IMG/VR virus record: IMGVR_UViG_3300036851_000237
Location: 1 to 54,570 of that record
DNA from: a virus
Length of the DNA stretch: 54,570 nucleotides
Strand: one strand, 5' to 3'
The notes under the pieces were generated by a model. That model had not been told where the DNA came from and ran no database searches. It was given only the letters and a program-made list of their open reading frames with translations. Positions 24,084 through 33,333 of the stretch are shown piece by piece. How positions within the stretch are numbered: position 1 is the first letter of the stretch; each line of letters starts with the position of its first letter. The position numbers and the translations under genes are program-made.

Positions 24084-24661
24084 GCGCCAACACGCTTCGC
24101 ATCTGGCCGGTGTCCCCGGTCCCGGCTGACCTCACGGCCAATCCGAAATGGAATGAGTCCGTGCAGCGCTATGACTCGGGCGCGCGTCAGGGCTCGACCC
24201 CCTACGTCAAGCCGCTCTACACCTACGGGGTCGGCCTCCAGAACATGCCGCTGTCCAAGGCGCAGAGCCTTCATGCCTTCTACAACACGCACCGCGCGAC
24301 CGCCTTCCCCTGGCTGTTCAAAGACCCCTATCGCAACCGCGTCAATTCGACCGTGTGCGTTCGCACGGGCACGAACCCGGCGTCCTTCTACGTCTATACC
24401 GTTGACAGCTTTTCGGTGATCCCGGAAAGCGGCTCGATCCTGATCACGTCGGCCCTGTCGGGCGCGCTGACGCAAGGATCGCACTACATCCTCAATCAGG
24501 ACAACGGGATCGTCGTCGCGAGCTTGCGGCCGACATCGGCGGATTATTGGACGGCATCGTGCTCGTATTTCAAAAAGGTGGCATTCTCGCAGGAATACGG
24601 CGAAACCTCGCGCCTCTGGGAAAACTTTTCCGGCCGCGTCGAATTTGAGGAATTGCTCTGA
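24080..24661 (+). CDS. Distal tail protein, DUF2460-like, 193 aa
   Basis: Lies between tape measure and the DUF2163 gene, as in alphaproteobacterial gene transfer agents and related siphophages. Sequence features include YDSGARQGSTPYVKPLYTY, LHAFYNTHRATAFPWLFKDPY and a C-terminal RLWENFSGRVEFEEL. It should form the hexameric ring below the tail tube. Confidence 0.8.
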   Translation: MSANTLRIWPVSPVPADLTANPKWNESVQRYDSGARQGSTPYVKPLYTYGVGLQNMPLSKAQSLHAFYNTHRATAFPWLFKDPYRNRVNSTVCVRTGTNPASFYVYTVDSFSVIPESGSILITSALSGALTQGSHYILNQDNGIVVASLRPTSADYWTASCSYFKKVAFSQEYGETSRLWENFSGRVEFEELL

Positions 24662-25503
24662 TGCGTACCGTGACCGGCGCACAGAGCGCGTTTTACACCG
24701 CGCTCCAAGCGGAAAAGATGGAGCTGTGCGAGCTGATCGAAATCACGACGCGCACGGGCACCTATCGCTACACAACCGCCAATCAGGCGCTCGTCAGCTC
24801 GGGCTCGATCTATGATCCGTTCCCCGGCTTGAATGCGCAGGGCGTCGAGGAAAGCACCGATCTTGGTATCGGCAATATCGCGTTCCAGATGGCCAATAGC
24901 GGGACGCTGCCCGGCGAGCTGACGAACGCGCAGGCACTTGAGCACGCGAGCATCGCTGCCTATCGCGTCTTCACGAATAGTCCCGATCTCGGGCGCTTGT
25001 ATTATTTCGATGGCAATCTGGCCGACTACATCGTTAACCGCGCCGAGATCGGCGGCCAGATTCGCAACCGGCTGAGCGGCAATCAAAACTGGCCCTATTA
25101 CAGCTACCAAGATAATTGCGCGTGGCGCTTTGGCTCGACCGGCTGCGGGATCAATACCAGCTCGTTCACCACGGCGACGAGCCTGATTGTCAGCTCCAGC
25201 ACGCGCAACATCATCCTCGCGACCAGCGGCGCACTCATCAACTCGTTCAACTTGAACGCTTTGCAGATGGGCCGCGCGACGATCACAAGCGGCGTCAACT
25301 CCGGGCAGGCGCGCGCGATTTTTGCCAACACGGGCGATCAGATCACCCTCTCCCATGCGCTGCCGTTCTCGCATGACGTGGCCGGCGTGACGTTCCAATT
25401 CACCCGCCCGTGCCGCAAGCGCTTCCTGACCGATTGCGTCAGCGTGTTCAACAACAGCTCGGCGCATCTCGGCTTCCAGTGGATTCCGAAGGAGGCGTTC
25501 TGA
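24661..25503 (+). CDS. Tail hub component, DUF2163 family, 280 aa
   Basis: Starts with the recognisable pattern LCELIEITTRTGTYRYTTANQ, with PGLNAQGVEESTDLGI and a Cys-containing C-terminal part (DNCAWRFGSTGCGI; CRKRFLTDCVSVFNN) typical of DUF2163/BR0599 C-terminal regions. Known in GTA tails as a hub protein. Coupled by overlap to both neighbours. Confidence 0.9.
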   Translation: MRTVTGAQSAFYTALQAEKMELCELIEITTRTGTYRYTTANQALVSSGSIYDPFPGLNAQGVEESTDLGIGNIAFQMANSGTLPGELTNAQALEHASIAAYRVFTNSPDLGRLYYFDGNLADYIVNRAEIGGQIRNRLSGNQNWPYYSYQDNCAWRFGSTGCGINTSSFTTATSLIVSSSTRNIILATSGALINSFNLNALQMGRATITSGVNSGQARAIFANTGDQITLSHALPFSHDVAGVTFQFTRPCRKRFLTDCVSVFNNSSAHLGFQWIPKEAF

Positions 25504-25943
25504 TGGACGCCATCCTGTCGCAAAAAGTCGCGGACGAGGCTGTGACCTGGGAGGGCACACCCTATCATCACAAAGGCCGCGTGAAGAACGTCGGCGTCGA
25601 TTGCGGCGGCTTCATCTATTGCGTCTACGCGCAATTCTTGAATCTCAAGCCGTTCCCCGACTACTACGCCGAGGATTGGGCGCTGCATGGTGGCAGCGAG
25701 GAAATCTATCTCGACTTCATCGGCGATTACGTCGTGCAGTCGATGCGGCCGGTGGTCGGGGGACTTGTGCTGTTTCAGTACGGCCGGCGCTTCGCGCACG
25801 GGGCCATTTACCTGCCGAATGATCGCTACATCCACGCCTGGGGCCGCACCGGGTTCGGGTGCGTGCAGATCAGCCGGCGCGGGTTCTTTTCTACGAATGA
25901 CGGGCGTCCGCGTGCCGCCAAGTTTTTCGACGTGGTGATCTGA
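25503..25943 (+). CDS. NlpC/P60 tail peptidase, 146 aa
   Basis: Papain-like cell-wall peptidase carried in the tail tip. The catalytic Cys34 lies in GVDCGGFIY and a catalytic His in RFAHGAIYLP, followed by YIHAWGRTG. This is the same gene order as in GTA (DUF2163, NlpC/P60, hub), supporting a role in local cell-wall opening during DNA entry. ATG 25503 overlaps the preceding stop. Confidence 0.92.
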   Translation: MDAILSQKVADEAVTWEGTPYHHKGRVKNVGVDCGGFIYCVYAQFLNLKPFPDYYAEDWALHGGSEEIYLDFIGDYVVQSMRPVVGGLVLFQYGRRFAHGAIYLPNDRYIHAWGRTGFGCVQISRRGFFSTNDGRPRAAKFFDVVI

Positions 25944-28900
25944 TGGCCCAGGCCCTTCCCGTTGCCGGCTATGTCATCGGCTCGTATTTCGGGCCGGTGG
26001 GGGCTGCGGTCGGCTACCTCATCGGTAGCTGGGCGATGGCTGCGCTCACAAAAAAGAAAAACGAGATTTTCGATCCGGGCGTTCAAGAGCTGCCGCGCAT
26101 CACGTCGGCGCTGCGCGGCGCCACTATGCCGGTATTGTTCGGCACGAATCGCGTGCCCGCCAACGTCGTGTTGGAACGGAACTTCACCGCGATCCGCCAG
26201 GAAACGACCGAGGGCGGCGGCGGCAAGGGCGGCGGGTCCGGCGGCGGCAAGGGCGGCGGCGGCATCACCAATGCCAGCTACATCTACAAGATGGACTTGA
26301 TCTATCACCTGGGCATGGTGCCGGAAGCCTACCAGCTTTTCCGCGGCTGGGTTGGGCAGACGCGCATCAGCCCGCTGAGCATCTATGCCATCACCCAGCA
26401 GACGGATTCACCGGCCGCGCAATTCAATCACGACCCCGCGGACGCTTCGATTGAGTTCGAACAGGGCGTGTACTTCCCCGGCGATCACCCGGAAGATTCG
26501 CAGTGGTCGCATCTGACGAGCCTCGTGGGCGCTCCCGTCCGCTGGCCGGGGACGGCCTGGGTTGGCTTCAAGCAGCTCGGGATCGGCTCGGAGCCTGTTC
26601 GCCCGCAGTTCTCGTTTGAGATCGGACCGGGCGGTCAGCTCGCATTGAACAGCGGCATCATCGGCTATAACGAGGTCAATTCCATCAGCGATTGGGTGAC
26701 GACGAGCGCGCGGCAGGTCAGCAATTACGGTTATGTGATTGGCAATATCGGCTCAACCTGGACGGCGATTTCTGTCAGCACTGGCGCGCTCGTCTGGGAT
26801 ATGACGACCGCCGAGTTCAACACCGCTATCGTCGCGCATACCGGCGCAAGCGCCTCACTGAGCGGCATCCATTGGGGCGGGATGCTGCCGGGCGGCGAGT
26901 ATTTCGTCGCGGTGTACGTCGAGTTTGTGTCCGGCACCGTTCGCCATGACTGGTATTGCCTCTTCCAGCTTAACGCCGCGAGCGACCCCACGATTATTTC
27001 AGCCGTCAAATTCAGCAACCTCGATTACAGTGCGGAGTCTTTCAACTTCATCACCGATACGAATTATCACTTCGATATCGCCGGGGCTAAAACTTATGAC
27101 GATCCCGTCATCTGCTGGGCCGAGGGGCGGCATTTTATCCAGATGCCCTCGGTCAATTCATGGATTAGCCGCGACCTCGAAACGCTGAATGACGGCAACG
27201 TCTGTCAAGCCTCGCAGTCCTCAATCTTCGGTTCGAATTGGGGCAACATGGACGGTGCCCGCGATTCGAGCTGGTGCTGGCTCGCCCCTGTGATCAACCC
27301 CACAAGTGGGGTCGCGACCACGCGCGCCTATTATTATGTGAACAAAGACATCGTTCAAAAGAGCCCTACCGCGGTCGATCAAAATTCGTATGTGCAAAAC
27401 AATCTGGTCGGCGTGTACCCAGACGGGGCAATCATCTATCAGGACTTCGGCGTGCTGATCGATCCCGTCATCTGGTCGGATATCGGGGAATGGGGCGGCA
27501 CGATCAACGGCCAGACTCCCGGCGCGCTGATCGCCAACGCTGATTTTGTGGACGCGCAGGGCGACACGGCATTCCCGTTCGATGACGCCTACGAGAACCT
27601 TGACGGCTCAACGCCGCAAACCGGGATCAACGATTACGATACGCGCCCGTCGTTTCAGAAAATCCCTGGCGGCGTGGCGTCGGGCGCCTATCTCGCGATC
27701 TTCTGCTTGCAGTATCAGACTGAAACAAACACGACGCCGACCGGCGAATTTGTGCGCGCGCGCGCGTTCATCTACAACCCGCTCACCGCAAAATATGTCG
27801 AGTATGCTGACGCGGACGGATCGACCTTCGATCCGGTGGCGGATGCCGGCGTGGTGCCCGGTGATCGCTACAATGAGGTTTGGGGTCCGCATTGGGCGGC
27901 TGTTGATTTCAGCACCAATAGGCTGATCCGCGTCACCACCTTCGATGGGACCGGCGTTCTCAATGATACGTTTGTCGTCTCGACCTTCGGCGACATCGAG
28001 ATCACCACGGGCGATGATGTCACGCCGCCCTATATCATTCGGCAAATCCTGGTGAACTCGCTGTTCGGCGTGTACGCGGGGCAAACGAGCCTGATCGACG
28101 AAACCAGCTACGACAACGCACATAATTATTGCGTCGATGAGGGGATCAAGATTTCGGCGCAGTATCGCCGCGAAGAGAATTGGAAGGATCACGTCGAGCT
28201 GCTGCTGGCCACATATGGCGGCTATCTCGTCTACTCTGGCGGCAAGTTCAAGTTCGGGTTCTCCAGCGCCACGGGCGTCACGGGCGCCGGCTCGTCGGTC
28301 CGCACCATTGACAATGATCATCTGCTGATCACCGAAAAGGGAAAGCCGCCGGTCGATGTCCAGAAGGCCGCGCGCGAGGACACCTATAATCGCGTGCGCG
28401 TCAACTTCTTCGACCGCTCGCTCGACTATGCCCAGAACCAAGTTGAAGAGAACGATGAGGTTGACCAGGACTTGAGCGGGACCATTCGCATGCGCGAGTT
28501 CCCGCCCGTGTTTGTCATGGCCGAGACGCTGGCGCGCAAGATCACGCTGCGCACACTCTGGACCAATCTCTATATCGGCGACACCTACACGTTCAAGGTC
28601 GGCCCGAAGGATCACGATCTTGAGCCCGGCGATGTGGTGACGCTCGTCGACAGCCATTGGCCCGATCTGCGCGGCGGCCAGAAGTGCCGCATCGTCAAGT
28701 GGAAGGAAAGCAAACGGCTGGAGTTCGACGTCACCGCCATTCAAGAGATCGATACGTTTCTGACGGCGACGACATCAGTGGCGGCCACGCCGGACATTTC
28801 GAGCCGCAACTATGCGCAGCCGGCCACGCTGCCGTGGTACAGCCGCGCCTACGAGCTGCCCCAGGAATATCAGACCGAGCCGACCCTGTACGTCGGCTGG

Positions 28901-29857
28901 GTGCCGTCCGGCAAGAACTATGGCGCGCGTCTCTATGTCTCGGCGGATGGCACCACCTACGCCCCGGCGATCAGCGTCGAGCCCTATCCGATTGCTGGCC
29001 GCATCATCACCACGCTGGCCGCAGATGAGCGGCGGACTTTCGAGGAAAATGTCGAGATCGTGCTGTTCCCGACGAGCCTCTACACGGTGACAAGCCCGAA
29101 CTTCGCCTTCAATGAAACCATCAACGAGGTCGGCATTGACGCGATGCACATTGGCGCCGGCCTGATCTGGGTTGGCTCCGAAATGCTGGCCTACTACGGT
29201 CGCACGCTGGTTTCGCAGAACCGCTATCGCTTTACGCGCGTGTACCGCGGCTGGGGCGGGACTCATATCCAGGCCCACAATTCCGGCGATTTCTTCTGGC
29301 GGCACGGCGGCGGCATCTTCACGCAGCCGTACAACGAGGACAAGATCGGCACCACGATCTATTACAAGGTCGTGCCCTACAATGAGAGCGGTGCCGAATA
29401 CGAGGTCACGTCCATCGCGGCCAATAGCTATCAGATTCAGGGGCGCTACTACCGGCCCCAGGTCGCCAACGGCTTCGAATACGTCGATAGTGCTGGCGTC
29501 GGGCAGCGCAGCAGCTATAAGCATGCGGTCGGGTCTACGGTTGATATCGCCGTGCAGTGGCGCGACAGCGCGCGGATGGCGGGCCATGGCGCGCAGGGCT
29601 TCGGGATCGGGGCCGGCGGCTTCGGCCGCTTCGCTACAGATACTCTGTCGCATGCGTGGCGTGTCGAGATCGTCGGCAGTGGCGGCGTCGTTGTGCGCTC
29701 GCTGGCCATCAGCGCGACCAGCTACACATACCCCCAATCGCAGAACGTTGCAGATAACGGCGCTTGGCGCGGCAATATCGCCGTGAAGCTGACGCCGTTC
29801 GGCACCTGGGGCGATGCAACCCGGACGAAGGTCATCAGCCTGGAGCTTTTCCAATGA
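25943..29857 (+). CDS. Central tail tip/host-specificity hub protein, 1304 aa
   Basis: N-terminal hydrophobic Gly-rich segment (VAGYVIGSYFGPVGAAVGYLIGSWAM), as in GTA-type "phage host specificity" proteins. A poly-Gly/Lys linker follows at residues ~92-110. A central insertion (~215-680) looks like a beta-propeller or other repeated beta domain. A hub domain follows (FGVYAGQTSLIDETSYDNAH… FKVGPKDHDLEPGDVVTLV) with beta-rich C-terminal modules. It probably forms the receptor-side tail tip. Confidence 0.85.
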   Translation: MAQALPVAGYVIGSYFGPVGAAVGYLIGSWAMAALTKKKNEIFDPGVQELPRITSALRGATMPVLFGTNRVPANVVLERNFTAIRQETTEGGGGKGGGSGGGKGGGGITNASYIYKMDLIYHLGMVPEAYQLFRGWVGQTRISPLSIYAITQQTDSPAAQFNHDPADASIEFEQGVYFPGDHPEDSQWSHLTSLVGAPVRWPGTAWVGFKQLGIGSEPVRPQFSFEIGPGGQLALNSGIIGYNEVNSISDWVTTSARQVSNYGYVIGNIGSTWTAISVSTGALVWDMTTAEFNTAIVAHTGASASLSGIHWGGMLPGGEYFVAVYVEFVSGTVRHDWYCLFQLNAASDPTIISAVKFSNLDYSAESFNFITDTNYHFDIAGAKTYDDPVICWAEGRHFIQMPSVNSWISRDLETLNDGNVCQASQSSIFGSNWGNMDGARDSSWCWLAPVINPTSGVATTRAYYYVNKDIVQKSPTAVDQNSYVQNNLVGVYPDGAIIYQDFGVLIDPVIWSDIGEWGGTINGQTPGALIANADFVDAQGDTAFPFDDAYENLDGSTPQTGINDYDTRPSFQKIPGGVASGAYLAIFCLQYQTETNTTPTGEFVRARAFIYNPLTAKYVEYADADGSTFDPVADAGVVPGDRYNEVWGPHWAAVDFSTNRLIRVTTFDGTGVLNDTFVVSTFGDIEITTGDDVTPPYIIRQILVNSLFGVYAGQTSLIDETSYDNAHNYCVDEGIKISAQYRREENWKDHVELLLATYGGYLVYSGGKFKFGFSSATGVTGAGSSVRTIDNDHLLITEKGKPPVDVQKAAREDTYNRVRVNFFDRSLDYAQNQVEENDEVDQDLSGTIRMREFPPVFVMAETLARKITLRTLWTNLYIGDTYTFKVGPKDHDLEPGDVVTLVDSHWPDLRGGQKCRIVKWKESKRLEFDVTAIQEIDTFLTATTSVAATPDISSRNYAQPATLPWYSRAYELPQEYQTEPTLYVGWVPSGKNYGARLYVSADGTTYAPAISVEPYPIAGRIITTLAADERRTFEENVEIVLFPTSLYTVTSPNFAFNETINEVGIDAMHIGAGLIWVGSEMLAYYGRTLVSQNRYRFTRVYRGWGGTHIQAHNSGDFFWRHGGGIFTQPYNEDKIGTTIYYKVVPYNESGAEYEVTSIAANSYQIQGRYYRPQVANGFEYVDSAGVGQRSSYKHAVGSTVDIAVQWRDSARMAGHGAQGFGIGAGGFGRFATDTLSHAWRVEIVGSGGVVVRSLAISATSYTYPQSQNVADNGAWRGNIAVKLTPFGTWGDATRTKVISLELFQ

Positions 29858-30687
29858 GCTTTTCATTCGACAACGAGCTTGAGTTGCAAGACGAAGGCGG
29901 CGCGGATTGGGATGCCGCGCTCCGCTCGAACTTCCAAATTCAAGAACGCGGGTTCCATCTCAAGGGCACTGCGGGGGCCGGCATTTCCAGCGGGCAAATC
30001 TGCCTGATGAACTCGGCCGGCTTCATCATGCCCTATGATTCCCGCTCGCTATCGCTGCGCTGGCCGCACTGCATGGCCTACAAGAATGTGTCGAGCGGCG
30101 CCGAAGCGATCTTTGTCCGCGAGGGCATTGTCCGGTCGATGGCCGTATGGTCTGGGAAGCTGACCCGCGGCGAGCCGGTCTTTGTGGCGCCGAACTCGCT
30201 TGGCTTCGCCGTGTCAAGCTATCCGGCAGCGGCTTACCCGGCCGGGATCGCGCTGGGCGTGGACGCCGTTTATTTCTGCCCCGGCCGCGACATCTTTCCC
30301 GAAACCGTGACCGAAGCGCAGACGCTCGCCAACGTGCTGATGGGCGCGGCGTCGGCATCGAACTTCGCTTTCAGTCTCGCCAACAAGGGCAATGTGCGGC
30401 AGCTTCGCGTGGTCGCGCAGAGCTGCAATGCTTATCGGGTGGAATGGTGGTCGGGGTCGGCGCGCGTCGGCAGCGAACAGCTTTATGCGACCCTCACACT
30501 TTCGAATGCGCTGGGTAACTCGGTCGACGTCACGACTCTCAATTATCTCGATCAAGCCGGCTTCCCCTGGTTCAACACGGACACGGCCTCACCGGCTTTG
30601 GTCTTCGGCCGCGTCACCGTGCAATCGGGGTCACAGGTCAGCTCGTCACACTTCGCCGTGACCGCTGTCGTTGAAAGGTTCCGCTGA
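29854..30687 (+). CDS. Tail appendage/fibre-type protein, 277 aa
   Basis: Follows the hub with ATGA overlap. Beta-rich, Ser/Ala-rich; residues 1-60 (LQDEGGADWDAALRSNFQIQERG) resemble attachment segments of small fibre proteins. The C-terminal part looks like a carbohydrate-binding type beta-sandwich. No enzymatic motif is seen. Confidence 0.65.
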   Translation: MSFSFDNELELQDEGGADWDAALRSNFQIQERGFHLKGTAGAGISSGQICLMNSAGFIMPYDSRSLSLRWPHCMAYKNVSSGAEAIFVREGIVRSMAVWSGKLTRGEPVFVAPNSLGFAVSSYPAAAYPAGIALGVDAVYFCPGRDIFPETVTEAQTLANVLMGAASASNFAFSLANKGNVRQLRVVAQSCNAYRVEWWSGSARVGSEQLYATLTLSNALGNSVDVTTLNYLDQAGFPWFNTDTASPALVFGRVTVQSGSQVSSSHFAVTAVVERFR

Positions 30688-32057
30688 TGCCGAATTGGTA
30701 TATCGACAAGACCGCGACCGGCACTGGCTCGGGTGACGCGCCTGCGAACGCGGCCACTGATCTCCGCTCGTTCTCGGCGGCATCGTCGCTCAATTGGGGC
30801 GATTACGTCTGGGTGCGGCGCACGCATTTCGAGGCATCGGCCACGGCCGTTGCATCGCTCGGCAAGACCGGCTTCAACGTGCAATGTCATGGCGTGATTC
30901 GTTGGCTCGGCTGGCCGAGTTCCGGCGATCCGTTTTATGAACTTCGGCCCGGCGATGCGCGCAGCGCGGGCTGGGATACCGATGCCGCGACGCCCTACGC
31001 GGGGATCAATTATCCGTCGCTGGTCCATTCGGTCGCCCCCACGGGCAACGCGGGCTGGAGTGTCTTGAGCGGCAACAATCTCTATAATTTCTGCCTCGCA
31101 AACTCCCTGTTCAATGGCGGGATGTCGGCGGCCAACTACGCGCACAATGCGCTGTCTCTCAAATATAACATGTGGCATCTGCACGGGTGGCCGGGGAACC
31201 AGCCTGTCACTTCGATTATTGACATGACCTATATTGGGTCGATTGGCTTCGCCTCGGCTGATGCGTTTTTCAGCAACGGCGTGGCGAATATGAAGCGCCT
31301 GACGATGACTCTATCTTGCCAGATCGCCACGGGCCTTTTTGCGATGCAAGCGATGTGCGAGGTTGAAGAGATCGTTTTGACCAGCAATTCCGTCTCGGCG
31401 CTGGCGCATGGCGGGGTGCAGACTGTCGGTTATCTGTCGAAACACGTCGGCAAGATTCGCGGCGCTGGCCAATTTGTAAATGGGAAGACGGCCACGCGAG
31501 ATAGCGGCGGCTCGGGCCGGCAAAATCATTTCACCGTCGATGATTGGTTCGGGGAAGGCCCGGCGATGCTTGAAACCGTGGGTGGGATCAGCCTCTCGCG
31601 CGCGACATCGGCGATGGCAGTGTATTCTGGTACGCCGTGCATGTTTTCAAGCGTCAATTCGACGGGCTCTAATGACGACATCAACCGCGCGAGCGGCAAC
31701 CTGTCGCACAACCTGCATCACATCCGCCAGCTCGTCCAATGTCTCAGCGGCGTGTCGGTCAAGGCGCGCTTTCCGTTCTGGGCGGTCGTCAACTCATTCG
31801 AAAATTTCGAGTGGCAAGCGTTTCTGCCCATCGCGGGAGGGAATGGCAAGCCGCTCAATTTCGCCAATAGCGGGCTGCTGCCGGGCTCGTCTGGGTTTTG
31901 GTCGGGCAACTCACTCGCTGCCGGCTCGGCGTATCTGGCTTATGCGGAATGGTTGCCGTCCGAGAGTGGCAGCGCGTGGCTGACCTTCCGCATGGGCTCG
32001 ATCTTCACGCGGTCAGGCTATATTGCCACCCCACCGTTCTTTGAGGTCGCGTCATGA
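30687..32057 (+). CDS. Tail spike/fibre, beta-helix-like, 456 aa
   Basis: N-terminus MPNWYIDKTATGTGSGDAPANA matches the opening common in right-handed beta-helix (pectate-lyase-like) phage spikes. Asn/Gly/Ser-rich repetitive beta pattern to residue ~330, then a compact C-terminal domain. It likely binds host surface polysaccharide; catalytic residues are not obvious. Confidence 0.7.
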   Translation: MPNWYIDKTATGTGSGDAPANAATDLRSFSAASSLNWGDYVWVRRTHFEASATAVASLGKTGFNVQCHGVIRWLGWPSSGDPFYELRPGDARSAGWDTDAATPYAGINYPSLVHSVAPTGNAGWSVLSGNNLYNFCLANSLFNGGMSAANYAHNALSLKYNMWHLHGWPGNQPVTSIIDMTYIGSIGFASADAFFSNGVANMKRLTMTLSCQIATGLFAMQAMCEVEEIVLTSNSVSALAHGGVQTVGYLSKHVGKIRGAGQFVNGKTATRDSGGSGRQNHFTVDDWFGEGPAMLETVGGISLSRATSAMAVYSGTPCMFSSVNSTGSNDDINRASGNLSHNLHHIRQLVQCLSGVSVKARFPFWAVVNSFENFEWQAFLPIAGGNGKPLNFANSGLLPGSSGFWSGNSLAAGSAYLAYAEWLPSESGSAWLTFRMGSIFTRSGYIATPPFFEVAS

Positions 32058-32257
32058 ATAACGTTTCGAACGGCGTGATCTCCGTCCAGAGCGACCCGCG
32101 CTATCCGCAAAACGGCATCTGGGTAGTCCATAATAATGCCTCGGGCGTGACGCCGCCGGTCGCGGCGCCGTCGGCCGGCTCGTTCCGCCGCGACTTCCCG
32201 ATTTTCTCGATGCGGGACTTCCCCGGCGTGTCGATGCGAGACTTCCCCCACCCATAG
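32054..32257 (+). CDS. Small protein with C-terminal RDFP repeats, 67 aa
   Basis: ATGA overlap with the spike gene. After a short beta-like N-terminus, the last 23 residues carry three near-repeats of (S/R)-(M/R)-R-D-F-P (RRDFPIFSMRDFPGVSMRDFPHP). A structural or export-like tail is possible; no family is known to me. A GC-rich inverted repeat (CCCAC/GTGGG) overlaps its stop codon but lacks a T-tract. Confidence 0.6.
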   Translation: MNNVSNGVISVQSDPRYPQNGIWVVHNNASGVTPPVAAPSAGSFRRDFPIFSMRDFPGVSMRDFPHP

Positions 32258-32305
32258 GTGTGGGCGGGCGAAACGGCCCTATCCAGCGCATAGAATCGTA
32301 TGATA

Positions 32306-32327
32306 GCGTCCTACTTCTGGAGGACGC
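32306..32327 (+). promoter_or_regulatory. Hairpin masking the ribosome site of the 32333 gene
   Basis: GCGTCCT pairs with AGGACGC across an eight-base loop. The right arm contains most of the Shine-Dalgarno (TGGAGGACG) of the gene starting at 32333. A perfect -10-like hexamer TATGAT lies just upstream (about 32299-32304), though I see no matching -35. Translation of the exported protein, and perhaps the lysis cassette, could be tuned by this fold. Confidence 0.5.
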
Positions 32328-32332
32328 GGGAC

Positions 32333-32641
32333 ATGCGTTATGCGCTGGTGGTTTTGCTGATCCTGATGGGTGGCATTGCCTGGGCACATGGCGATGCCAA
32401 ATGGATCGGCGACGGTGGCTATAAAAACGGTGCCGGCGAACTCTGCTGCGGCGAGCGCGACTGCCACCCGATCCTTCCCCAGGCCGTTCGCATGATTGGC
32501 GGCGAATACCACGTCACCCTCGGCGCGGCGACTTACGTGCTCACCGAGCGCGAGGCGCAGGACTCCATCGACGAGCGCTATTGGGTGTGCATCTGGGGCG
32601 GCGCCGTGAAGTGTTTCTTTCGGCCGAGGATGGGGGCGTAG
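32333..32641 (+). CDS. Exported Cys-rich protein, 102 aa
   Basis: Starts at ATG 32333, seven bases after GGAGGACG. A clear signal peptide (MRYALVVLLILMGGIAWA, cleavage before HGD) is followed by WIGDGGYKNGAGELCCGERDCHPI and two more Cys, suggesting disulphide bonding in the periplasm. Similar small exported proteins occur in alphaproteobacterial phages and genomes, role unknown. Its place at the head of the lysis cassette hints at lysis control or superinfection immunity. Confidence 0.75.
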   Translation: MRYALVVLLILMGGIAWAHGDAKWIGDGGYKNGAGELCCGERDCHPILPQAVRMIGGEYHVTLGAATYVLTEREAQDSIDERYWVCIWGGAVKCFFRPRMGA

Positions 32642-32643
32642 AC

Positions 32644-32898
32644 GTGGAAAACTGGCACCTCGACAAGCGCATTCCCATTGCCATCATCATGACGATCATC
32701 GTGCAGACGGTGACGTTCGTGGCATTGGGCGCGACGTGGAAGGCGCAGACAGAGGCGCGCATCCTGTCGCTTGAGAAATCCGACAACGACCGTAAAGGCG
32801 TCATCGAGCGGCTGGTCGTGATCGAAGTCCAGCAGCGGAATATTTCCGAACAGCTCAATGAACTCAAATCGACCCTGCGCGAGCGGCGGACAAACTGA
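32644..32898 (+). CDS. N-terminal TM plus coiled-coil protein, lysis cassette, 84 aa
   Basis: GTG 32644 is the likely start (GGGGGC upstream, two bases past the previous stop). Residues ~11-31 (IPIAIIMTIIVQTVTFVALGA) form a membrane anchor, followed by a charged coiled coil (RILSLEKSDNDRKGVIERLVV… LNELKSTLRE). This layout is typical of inner-membrane lysis accessories next to endolysin genes (holin-accessory or i-spanin-like). Overlaps the lysozyme start. Confidence 0.7.
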   Translation: MENWHLDKRIPIAIIMTIIVQTVTFVALGATWKAQTEARILSLEKSDNDRKGVIERLVVIEVQQRNISEQLNELKSTLRERRTN

Positions 32899-33332
32899 TG
32901 AACCGCAATTTTCTTTTCAACCAGCTCGTCGATCATGAGGGGATTCGACTGTTCCCCTACGTCGACACGAAAGGGAAGACGACCATCGGGGTAGGGCGAA
33001 ACCTCACGGATCGCGGCATCAGCACGTCCGAAGCGCATCATCTGTGCTGGAACGACATCGATATCGCCGAGCGGGCGCTTGACCGCAATGCGCGGTGGTG
33101 GCGGACCCTGCCGGAAATTCAGCAGCGCGTGCTTGCGGAAATGTGCTTTCAGCTCGGCTGGACCCGGCTCGCCAAGTTCGAAAAGTTCCTGGCGGCGCTC
33201 CAGCATGGCGATGACGAGGCCGCGTCAGCCGAAATGCTCGACAGTCTTTGGGCCGACCAGACTGACGGTAAAGAAGACGGCAAGATCGGGAACCGCGCCA
33301 AGAAATTGGCGAAGATGATTTTGGAGGTCTGA
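32898..33332 (+). CDS. Endolysin, GH24 T4-type lysozyme, 144 aa
   Basis: Muramidase. The catalytic triad is visible: E14 in VDHEGIRLF, D23 in YVDTKGKT and T29 in TTIGVG, with the same E-8-D-5-T spacing as T4 lysozyme. The length is about the T4 family minimum. No signal peptide or SAR helix, so it depends on a holin, encoded next door. Confidence 0.95.
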   Translation: MNRNFLFNQLVDHEGIRLFPYVDTKGKTTIGVGRNLTDRGISTSEAHHLCWNDIDIAERALDRNARWWRTLPEIQQRVLAEMCFQLGWTRLAKFEKFLAALQHGDDEAASAEMLDSLWADQTDGKEDGKIGNRAKKLAKMILEV

Positions 33333-33333
33333 G

